Below the pieces are notes generated by a model that saw only the letters and a list, made by a program, of their open reading frames with translations, ran no database searches and was not told the DNA's origin. This document shows positions 1 to 11,400 of a stretch of DNA of 64,000 bases, one piece after another. Every line of letters starts with the position of its first letter. Positions within the stretch are counted from its first letter, which is position 1. Position numbers and translations under genes: made by a program. This DNA comes from Mercenaria mercenaria (taxonomy: Eukaryota; Mollusca; Bivalvia; Venerida; Veneridae): NCBI RefSeq assembly GCF_021730395.1, contig NC_069361.1:56644501-56708500 (forward strand). The letters run 5' to 3'.

Positions 1-281
1 GACTTGCCAATTGCACAGTTACTTTTTTGTTTAAACATGGGAAACTTTGCCGAAATCATGACCTCTCAAACAGATGGAAGTGGGGTATCATATATGAAAT
101 GACCAGAATGACAAAAGTTCAAGTCAGTACGAAATGACTATTGTTCTGGATTGGAATAAGGATATTGACGTTGAATAATTCTATTTTTTAGTTGTCAGTA
201 ATTTATTTAAAAGAGAATTATAATAAATATCGTCAATTTAATTAGTGATCTAAGGCAGTACATTATAAATGGTAAGCGCTT

Positions 282-530
282 ATTGTAAATTCACATATTA
301 TTCCAGACAATCAATACACTACGTATGATAAAGATTTTCTTCAAGTAGGAAAGTGTGTGGGCGAACACATTATCAACTATTCATCTGGGACAGACTTGTT
401 TGTAGATTTTTATCTGTCTAATTAACTCTTCTGATTAACGTTATATTATGGGGGAAATCGTAAGAATCTAGGTCTTCTTAATAAATGTGTCTGCTAGTAT
501 AATGGGTATTGTCTTATCCGTTAAATGCTA
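282..530 (+). repeat. Dispersed duplicate of 21.41-21.64 kb
   Basis: Shares AATTCACA.ATTATTCCAG, GTGTGTGGGCGAACACA, CTCATCTGGGACAGA and GATTAACGTTATATT with PCSK2 intron 1, in the same orientation, about 80 percent alike by eye. Confidence 0.75.
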
Positions 531-551
531 ATTTAAACTTTTATATTGACC

Positions 552-657
552 GACCTTGTAGAGGAAATGACGCCTTACATGCTTAATGAGAATTACGTCA
601 TACTGACCTTGTAGAGGAAATGACGCCTTACATGCTTAATGAGAATTACGTCATATT
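552..657. repeat. 53-bp perfect tandem duplication
   Basis: Two adjacent copies of GACCTTGTAGAGGAAATGAC..., period 53, differing at about one position. A recent local duplication. Confidence 0.9.
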
Positions 658-1347
658 GATCAGCATCTAACGAATCATCTTATTGAAAATTTACTGTTTG
701 TATTCAGATTCATAAATTGTAGAGTTTTAATATAACATTAAACTGATCCTATAGGCACTTAATTTATGAAGACGTTGTGATATACTATAAAGATAATAGA
801 CATATATTATCAACACTTGTTTGTATCAGAGACAGTTTAGTAGCTGTTTGTTATATCCACTGTTTCGCAAATTTTGACCAGTAAATATACAAATTGAATA
901 ATAAGAGTTTATAAAATATTGATATATAAGGATTTCTGTAAAAGTCAAGATTTACTTTTCAAAACTAAAATAATAAGATTTTCAAATCCATTTTTCCAAG
1001 TTCAACTAACTTCCCTTGTTAAATAACATTTTTGTACAAAGTTGACAAAATAGGTTCAGATGTACATAGATGTAAATTTTAAATTTATTTTAATTTTTTT
1101 TTTTGCCGCAGAATCGTCGTTACTGGACGTATTCCACAATGAAATGAAATGAAATATTTATGGGAGCGGTGGTCTAGTTGATAAGGTGTCGTCGTTCACT
1201 TTACTACCGGGAAACAAAGGTTTAAGCACCACTGGGGACACGACCAAACCCACTCATATGTCACCAGGACTGGATTAACAGGAAGCAGAGTAGAGAGTAA
1301 TTATAATAAGCTAGAAACTTTTATCACAGTCGAGTTAAAATATAATT

Positions 1348-1582
1348 GAGCCGTGCCATGGGAAAACCAACATAGTGGGTATGCGACCAGCATGGATCCA
1401 GACCAGCCTGCGCATCCGCGCAGTCTGGTCAGGCTCCATGCTGTTCGCTAACAGTTTCTCCAATTCCAATAGGCTTTAAAAGCGAACAGCATGGAGCCTG
1501 GCCAGACTGCGCGGATGCGCAGGCTGGTCTGGATCCATGCTGGTCGCATACCCACTATGTTGGTTTTCTCATGGCACGGCTC
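1348..1582. mobile_element. Palindromic MITE, family A, copy 1
   Basis: 235 bp with inverted ends GAGCCGTGCCATGGGAAAAC and its complement; nearly the whole element is self-complementary. Each arm holds the 66-nt hairpin module (1383-1448 inverted, 1482-1547 direct). It lies downstream of PCSK2. No coding capacity; must rely on another element's transposase. Confidence 0.88.
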
Positions 1583-4500
1583 ATATTAGTACTAAACTAA
1601 TACTATGATACGTCATATTTGAAATATTGTTTATAAATATACGGACTAAATATGTGTGTATAAATATCGAAAGTGCTACCAAAAAGTTAACAAAGAAAAC
1701 GATAGAATTTGCAGCGTTTCTATTTACTTAAGAACTATCTATTGGTATAATTATGTAGATGGTTTAAAAGGCATACACATATTAAATGTCGTGCCATACA
1801 ACACATATAAGAAGACTGGCTCTTCCTTGTTTCCTTGATGGCATGCTGTTATGCTTCTGCTTTCGTTTTACAGGTTTTATAGTCAATTGGACTTATGTTA
1901 GCTAGTTGAAAATATTGAAAGGTACAGAATTGCTATAATATCTCTTCTTATCGCACGTATGCCTAGCTTTTAACACGCACTTATATTTAGTTTATAAAAG
2001 ATTAATGTTTCCAGCCATATCATTACTGTAATTAAAGCAGGAACATTTCTCCGTTAAAAAAAACTAAGAAGTGTTAAAAGTTAAAAGACGACTCTTTATA
2101 AAATTTATGGCTTTTAAATTGTGGTCATTCATTCCATTCTTACTTGAATTTCTCTTCATTTGTTTTTCCCTTTTTTCTCATTTTTCATCACTTCCATTAA
2201 ATCAAAGCCTTGAAATGTCTGATGGTTGCGGGTTTTTGTCGATTTATTTTCTGTTAAAATGCAAGTCTATGATTACACATGAATGAGAAACAAATACAAA
2301 TTTAATGTGCCTCATATCTAAGATGAACTTCGCCTGACCCAGCTTGTGATGTGACCATGGGCTGGAATACTTTATCATTGATAGATCTTATATAATCTAA
2401 ATGTTACAGGTTGAATAAGAACTGCTTGTTCATTGATAATTCATCCGCATTGTTCATGAATGGGACTATTTTGTGTAGCACATGAACATCCTTTGGATGT
2501 GATTCGGAATAAAATAAAAATGCTATGATTGTCAGAAATACACTTTAACTTTGGTAGCGGGATAAACCCGCAACCAAAACCGATGCCGCCTATACCGTAA
2601 CATGGACCGGTTAAATATATTTCTCTCGACATCATATGAAAAAGTTTGTATATTTCAGTGCTCATGAACTTTCTAATTTTCACTTGGAAACAAGTTTCAT
2701 TTTTTTCAATAAATTTTAAAAAATCATACCGTGCTCGTAAATTAGTAGAAATGTAACAAGACAAAGAAAATGTTCTTCCAAATAATAATCTTTATTTCTA
2801 TTTCAATAATTTGTTGATTGTTAAATCTTGTGTTGTAATAAACAAAATTTTCAATATAAGCGATTAAAATTTCTATAATTTCTAACAAATAATGTGATGT
2901 AAATTGCACAACATTCCAAAATAAATAGTATTTTTTATCTTTAATAGTTTTTCTGACGTTATCACACACAAACGATTTTAAGACAAAACGTAACATTTTA
3001 AAGATGCACCGCATCATGACAAAGGGTACCTAATGACGTCAGCAGGTATATCAAGGAAAACCAAAAACTATTGTGAGTTTTATGGTAAATAGATACAAAA
3101 AATGCTTTCACAAAAAATAAAACGTTAGAAGATTGTTCTATTCATGTTATTACGTCTTATACAATTTTTTTTTAAAAATTCATTGATATCCTGAAATTGT
3201 AAGAAATTAAATAAGGTATAGTAGAAATTCACATATCAAAAGTATTAAAATCAGAAACTTTCAATACGGTATCCTTTATCGCGATGTGATTCAAATGATA
3301 ACAACAACAATATTAAGATGACCGATGGAGTACAACTAATGTGAGTAATGAACTTGTCCGTATGATTAAAGTTTTGTATGTACCTGTGTAATTGCACATC
3401 TATATTTTCTGATATGAATCTGCTTGTCAGAAAAAGCATTATAAAGACATGCGTTGTTTTTCACAATTTTAAAATTATGATTATGTCACATGAAAATGTA
3501 AAATATTTTTTCATCTTTTTATTATTTTTGCGATGAATTCTACGAGTGGCGACAAATAGTTTTTTATCAACGCATTTTGGGTTACCACAAAACGGTGAAT
3601 TATTTGGCAATTATTGTAAATTTTGAATTAAATAAATAAACTGCATGTGAAATTAATTTGGCTTCTTTATTTGGTATCGATGAGTTTGCCTGAAATGATA
3701 CATTGTTTAAAACCTTAGCAGCGTCTTTTTGTTTTGTTTGATACAACCTCCAAAACCACCTCGTTCCAAAACCCACATACAATCAAAAGTCGCACTCTCT
3801 TTTTTCATGTCTCTACTTGGACGCTTTTGTTTTACTCATAATTAAACTAGGTTTGTTTCTGTTAGAGACCATAGCTTATAACTTTTGTATGAACATAACA
3901 GACTTCTACAAGTGCATTTTAATACATGAAATTAACTAGCTCTACTAATGTGAACATATGGAATTGATGGAAAATACAGAATAACATCTTTTTACTTAAC
4001 ATGTAGACATATGTTCATGTCGACTTCTATAACCAGAAATAAACCTTGACATGGTCCAGCCCTTAAAGTATTGTCATAACGACAGTCATTCCTCCAATAA
4101 TTGCACTGTATTTAACGCTGGTACATTGAAAACCCCAAATTTCACAACCTTTTTTCATTTACTTCCTATTAACAACACATTCGTATCTAAGACTGTGCCA
4201 TTCTTCTGTTAAATAATAATGTCTTCCTTCATTAAGTGATATCGTAGTTAGAAACGTTTCGATGGAAAAACAACTTTTGTCTTCGTCTTACAATTCTTTA
4301 AACCGTCCATATTTATGCAATGCCTGTCAGCGTTAGGATATAGAAAATGAGTACTGTTACCGAAGTTCGGTATACATTTAAAGTAGATTTTTAGCTATTT
4401 TAATGACCGGTGAATGATGAATATAAAAATAATTTCTAAATAATACCAAAGAGTATGTGTGTCCATGTTTCTTTTTTTGTCTGAAAGAATACACCACCAT

Positions 4501-5049
4501 GATTTTATACTTAATGACACACATTCCCTAAATCATTTCACTGGAATTACAGATATGAAATATTTCGTGAACAACCTGTAGTGTATTTCATTTGTACAAT
4601 GTAAAGGAACGAAATATTCCATTTCTTTAGTTCCATTATCTATTGTGACCCAATTAGACAAAATTTCCCTTTCTTTATCTAATTATGCCGCAAATTGCAT
4701 AGGTCACATACCTCACGGCGAACATCTTAAATGCTTTCCTTCACACATGCGTTCAAGATTTGACAAATCGCATTTACCCTCTATTTCAGCATAGTAAAAT
4801 GATCACCATGGGGTACGAGATACTATGCTTATTACCACACACATATATACATCAGCCTGCATGTGGCACTATATTCTCCAGTTTTATATGCCAGAGCACA
4901 TTAATTTACATTTAAATATTTATTATATGTTTTACCTATATATTCTTGACTTTTAATAATCTGTGTTATATCTTATCGGTATAAAAAGGCGATATCTTTT
5001 TATTTTTAAAGTCATATTTATATTACAAATTTTTGCAACGCCTTATTAT

Positions 5050-5055
5050 TTTATT
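5050..5055 (-). other. Candidate poly(A) signal of PCSK2
   Basis: AATAAA on the minus strand about 180 nt past the PCSK2 stop, the first hexamer met downstream. AT-rich sequence makes chance matches common and further hexamers follow, so the true end is unknown. Confidence 0.3.
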
Positions 5056-5234
5056 TAACTCTGTATTCATATTTTCATTTTTCACTTCAAAATGTTACAA
5101 AATAAACACATACATCCGCTTTTCATTCTTTAAGTAGCCATAATAAAATGCTCATTGACATATATAGTAATAATATTGCAATTATCATTGGTAGGATTGT
5201 TGTATACCAGTGTATTTGCCTTTAAACATGTAAT

Positions 5235-5526
5235 TTAGTTTTCCATCGCCATTTCATGCATTCTTTTAATCTTAAACAGCTTGTTCTGATTTTCCTCGTC
5301 AGCGTCCTGGTGATGGTAGGGTGGGTCACGTGTACCGTGCAGAACCAGTGTCCATTCCCGAAACTCTCCTTCATCGTAAGCATTATTCTTTCCGGGAACA
5401 TTTTCAATTCGCAGCGTCCATGTACCACGCGGCGCTTCTGCCCATGTGTGTGTCGTCATAAACGGCCAACGTGTAAAGCCGTTCTTGTGTTCATCATCAT
5501 TTGGACGTTGACTTAAGATCATTGAT
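5235..5526 (-). CDS. PCSK2: PCSK2 exon 13: end of P domain and C-terminal tail
   Basis: Encodes [37 protein letters not shown] and [16 protein letters not shown], then a short charged tail [18 protein letters not shown] and stop TAA. The tail lies where the amphipathic granule-sorting helix of vertebrate PC2 lies, but is shorter. Acceptor CAACAG. Confidence 0.94.
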
Positions 5527-8439
5527 CTGTTGAGTAAGAAAGGAAAAATCCGATTAAAACTAATATATGGGAAGAGATATAATTGTATATTCAGGTCCAT
5601 ACTTGTAAATATTTAATTATTCAATAGATATTTCCTTCTTGCAAAAGTGAAACCGCTATGTTTAAATGTATACGTTTAAAAGTAATTTCGTCTGAAATTA
5701 AAAATCAAAATGGAACATTCAAATTCTTACGTTGTGTTCATAGGAGAGCTGAGATGCATCACGATATTTCCGCGGTATGATGATTTCACTGTCACAAACG
5801 CTTGAAGATGTTCCAAGAAGTTGACCTCGTTTTCAGTTCCCTTGCAGGCGTCAGTATCTATTGTCAATGTAATTGGCTCATTTGTTCCAAATTTCCTAAA
5901 CAGAAATATATGATGTAACTAGAAATAACGAGTGAATAAATGTGTTTGGAAATACACGATTAGTGATACGTTTTTAGAAATACGATGAATCAGTTATTTT
6001 CAAATAAATTTTAAGAAAATGATCAGTCACGTTATGAGAAATGTGTCATATGTAATCGATATGGTCTTGAATCAAAGTCGTATTATAATGATCTTTATTG
6101 TGTAGAGGTATGTTTCAGAATTGTTCTGAATGTCGTATATTTTATATCCGGAATTTATTGCTTTTGAAATTAACGTAAGATTAATGTACATTTACGTAAT
6201 GTAAAAGAGGGTTATTATGATAGTAGCTCGATTTGGGAGGCCGTATTTGGCTCGGGTGGATTTTTGCCAGATCGGATCTCATGAGGCGCGCAAGCGTCCA
6301 GTGTGATCCGACCTTGCAAAATCCACGAGAGCTGAATACAAAATCCGAGATCTAGCTAGTGTTATAATGACCCTTTTATTATATTTCTCCACCGTTTCGT
6401 TTGTTGTTTTGTTATTCGAAATCTTCAATGGTTATCGATGTTCAAATGGAACTTAGTGCAGTTTTTTGTGTGCTATTTATAGAACTGTGTCAGGTCATTA
6501 ATGAAAGTAGTCCGCAACATACAATACAAAAGGTACAAAACGGAATTTTTTCTGCTTGTTCATATTTACTTGTCAAATAGAAACTTAACTTTTACAGAAT
6601 TTATAGAGGTATATAATAAATCAAAATACTGTTAATGTATTTTGGGTTACTGTCTGCGTGTTCCTCTTTAGTGCCGTAGAGTGAAGTAAGAATAGCCTCC
6701 GTGAGTGCTAATGCATGAATTGCTTGTAACGTCTCTGCAGATGTATTATCATTTGTCTATTCCGCCACTAAATTTCCGGCATTTGTATAGGTTAAGAGAG
6801 GTTTTGAGACACCGTATATAAGTAAACGTCAAACAAGATTTTACCAAATGGCTTTACATCGCTGGCAAGGATAATTATTGAACTCCGGAACATGGGGTGG
6901 TCATCACTTTTTCGATATGGAATTTCATGATAGTATAAATCCCGCACCCGGTCATCAACAAACAAAGTAATAATTCCTATGTTGACTATAGACCAGCTTT
7001 GATATAATTGCACGAGCATTTTATATTTGGAGCATTTGTAATTGGTAAACTTACAGTTTCTTTACATGTGATCCAGCTGTACAATGAAACCTCTCCGGAA
7101 GTGGTTTCCAGGTGTGTGCCATCTTTACCATAGCTCCTGCATCAAGCACACCATATCCGAACAGGTGATTGAACTCAAGACCTGCTCCGTTAAACTGCCA
7201 GAAATGTTTTAAGTACGGGTCGAAGAGGCGGTTTCTCTTCGATGTTAGAACAGTTAAATGTTGCATATCCCTCCAAGTCAAGTTACCACTGAAATAAATC
7301 ATAAAATTGTTGTAATAAATCTGAAACAACATGATAATGACATTACAGTTTAGTAAAACTTTTGCTTTTTTTCATCTCATTTTACATTAATTACAATACT
7401 TAAAGGACAGAGACTCAATACTGAGATACACTTATAAAACAATCGATTCTAACTATGAATTCTGTAAAAGTCCCTTGTACAAAACGGAAATAATTCCGCC
7501 ATATTAACGATGAACCAAATTGATTTTCTCAAACGAGATATGAGCGGTTGATGTTTTATCTGAATGGCCTCTAATCAGGAAATTAAAGGCAATTTGACAT
7601 TTTACAGCAGTGAATACAGAAAAACAATGAAACAGAAGGAATTTACTTCGCATGTATGGCGAGGGCATAGATTCCTGCCGCTTCCGGTGCTGCAGCAGAC
7701 GTTCCTGAGTGAGTAGTTGTGCAATTATTGTACAGGTCTGTGGTGGCCTAAAACACAAAAATAATCATTTACAACAGCTGCTTCGAAAGCTCATATTGTC
7801 TGAAGGGCATATTGACATATGTGCTTTCGTTGCCTGAGCCGATGTCAAAAAGTAATTATTTACACAGCTATGATCCACATACCATATGACTTAAGTTTTT
7901 CTTTTAATTGAGCATGAAAGTCTTTACATGGAGAAGGTATTACAATTTTGGCGAAGTCTATTAAGATGTATGATGATTGTAACGCATGAATCAAAATAGT
8001 TCTAAACTCCGTTTTGTGTAAGCGCCTTTGAGAATTAAAATAAGAAAATCTAGTGGCTGAAGTTGAATATTGAGCACACAATAACGCTCGTGTGGAGTGT
8101 TTTACAACAGTCTGGTTATAAAATTTGCAGGATATAGGAATCGGTTAGTTCTACCAAGAAAGGAATTACTAATATTCGCGAAAGTTTACATATTGTAAAT
8201 TTATACTTTACAATGTAAATTTTTTTTCTTAACTGAATGGTTCTATAAATGTCTGTAAGCTTCTCAGTTGCAAACGTAGATTTGAATGCATTTGAATGCT
8301 TCTGGTTATTTTTAGGTCAAACGGTTGGTAAAACCAAGCGGGTGCGGCTGTCCAACGTGACAGCATGTACGCTACTTTCTTGAGTTGAACCTCTTTTCTT
8401 ATGAACAAAACGGTTCTTTAAAATATCTTTTACCTTTTT

Positions 8440-8473
<34 letters not shown>

Positions 8474-11400
8474 GAAGAAGTATGAAATTCTTTAATTATT
8501 GCTATTAAGCTGGGAGATATCTGTCAATTCTGAGCAAGTTCCATTCTAAATACGTGTCGTTTTCTGACAAAGGACCTCTTAGATTTACCATAAATATATT
8601 TCTAGTCTATTGTTCTAAAAATGGGTACACGCACAGCAACTAAAACATAACCCCTTTGCCTGCAATATCATTGCCCAGACAGCAATATCAGCGTTTAAGA
8701 AGTTTAAACAATAATGCACATCGTGTTATTTCTTTCATTATGTATATAATATACCTTCCATGAATTGATTAAACGTAATATGGATTTCTTATGAAGGAAT
8801 CAAACGTATCTTCATATCTGTTCAACTTAAAAGAGTCATATCTCTAGGTCTCTATGAATAACAAGGACTTGCGAATTATTTCTTGGTTACATATTTAAGC
8901 TTAAAGAGGATAGCGTGACCGCACCCACAAGCGGAAAAGTACAAGTAATTTTCATTGCAAATGCTGTTTAAAAATTCCAACAATTCAAATTTATGCAAAT
9001 GTAAAAGGAAGAACTAATGTCAGGATCCACTAGACAAACGTGCATGGATTAAAACTAAGTTAAATGATACAAACATGTTTCGTCTCCCTCTAAATTAAAG
9101 CCAGGTAAATTATCATACGGACAAATGACTGAAACACTCACGTCAAATTTCTCCTATTTAATAAACGAATTGCAAAGCGACAATTACGGATCCCGAAAGG
9201 AAAGCTAATATGATTCGCTACTAACCACTCCCGCATCTCTTAGGGTGCTTTTTCCGTTACTGAATGTTGATGCTATTGTTGATGAACATGACTCATCATA
9301 GCCAGCGGTCTGACCATCATTGGTAGCCGAGTTGATAGAGATAGTCCACATACTTGCTGCATAGCCATCACAGTTACAATCGTCTTCCTGACCACCGTCC
9401 CCTGAAGCCCACACGTAGATATTTCCCTTTCCGTTCCGACCCTAGAAAGTAAAGTTCGAAAAGATGAGAGTACTTGTACAAGAACATTATATCATTGTTC
9501 AAGAAATGAACAGACAGAAATTATTCCCGATGTTAAACATGCTTCTGATCAAATGATCCATATAAACTGAACATAAAATTGTAAAGCTTGGAAGATTTTA
9601 AAAATCAGTAGGGAAACATGACATAAATGTGCCAAGATATATCTTTTATATCGTATCTAACGTAATTAACTTTCTGTTAGTGGCTACACGCACTTTCATG
9701 CAGGAAGTCATTGAAATGTTGTTTGGTAACAGAAATAAACTAATGGAAAGACTGATGCAGTTTCTGATAAATAAGCAATTTCCCGCACACACAAGATCTG
9801 AAAATACGACACGCAGACATTTATAAATATCCGTTGGATATCTAATCTATTATTTAGCAAAGAGAAACATACTTCACTTGTTCTCAGTAAAACTGCACAA
9901 TTTTTTGTAGAGTTATGTTTTTACACATTTGTTTGTTACCTACTTGCAAACCGGTGGCATTTTTACAAGTACGTATGTGTATATAAAAGATCAAAGTAAC
10001 CACGGCGTAAATTCCGCCATTGATATGACACGAACTCTTAATCTCCGGACGTGTCAAATGCGTCATCAACTGTACGTATATATCTATGTTTACCTACATT
10101 TGATTAGGACTTGATATATTGCCAATTTCCTTCTATCTGTCAGCTTTTTACATAACCATTACTCTTGACTTGTTTGCAACAAAAGATAACATTATTACAA
10201 AGGATTCTAACAAACACGACAATTTCATGTCTACTTGTATACAAAATGCAATATGTCTTCGTCTTTTCAAATGAACGTCTTAGGAAATTATGCTTCTCTG
10301 GGGAACTGCCAATGAAGACAAATGATATGTCGAAAACGAGAATACAAAGAATATATACCGACAGAAATTTTGTTACGGCAATAGATATATCACTATTTAT
10401 TGATGGATACAATAACTAATGTGGCGATGGAGACAACAGACTTGTGTGCGTCTGGGAAAATAAATGACAGCTACGTAAGTTAGTCGATTGTTGGTTAGTC
10501 AGAGGGATGTATGAAGGTGCCCCATTTATGTAGAGTTTTGGCTGAATGCTGCGGCATAGCACGCAGTTGTAATTTACGTTCGATGAAAATACTCATCTGA
10601 TTCTCATTTAACGTTATTTGAAGTAAGTCGTGTTAGAATCGTTATAATAAGTATCTAAATAAGGTTTATCGTAGAATAAACTTCGTTTGTCGTTCTTATG
10701 CGTAGAAATATATCACTCAGGCCTCCAAATTCGGGTTATTCTACGATAAACCTAACTTTAATACTTATTATTTCCTAAATTGACTTCATAGGATTTCACC
10801 GATATTGTTGCTTATATTTCATCAACGAATATGTTGGTATGAAACATGACACTAACCAGAAATAAAAGTTGTTTGTGACTTTTAACTTACGTGATGTAAT
10901 GAATTGAATTTGTTGTACAGCAACACAGAGCATAACTTGATTTAAATAAGTTATTGTTGAACTTTCATACCTCATTTACTCCTTTAACAATTGCTCTCAT
11001 CGTAAGGTTCCGAGGTCCATCAACAGTCTTGCCGTCATCTGTAGGTCCCCAACTGGCGCTGTATATATCAATTTTGTTTGGCATATGACCCATTGCATTT
11101 GCCTCAATAAGATCAGTCATAAAAGGCTGGTCGAGCATGCGCAGTCCTGAAATATATGAAGCAATACAGTCAATAAAATATTGAAACAATCAATAATGCA
11201 TTTGTTGTTAGCAATATAATTAAAATTAGACATACTTTGATGTACCCCCACTTCATGTCACTGTACGGTCATATGTAACTTGTTGACGGAAGTCAATGGC
11301 CATAACTCTTCTATGGCTGAGAGATATCTCAAAAATAAAATTCTAGGTGCACAACTTCACATCCTGATGGTTTGTTGTGTCAAACATGCCTTGAGATATG

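Larger units (their letters stand above)
1..5234. other. Downstream flank of PCSK2
   Basis: AT-rich DNA with the dispersed duplicate, the 53-bp tandem pair and MITE copy 1. In 1.6-5.0 kb I see no feature; short frames at 2.07-2.29 and 2.44-3.02 kb show no domain. Confidence 0.6.

Noticed and set aside
6209-6373. Possible structured RNA (inverted arms with GATCGGATC)
   Set aside because: The inverted ends and lack of a conserved RNA family pattern fit a MITE better.
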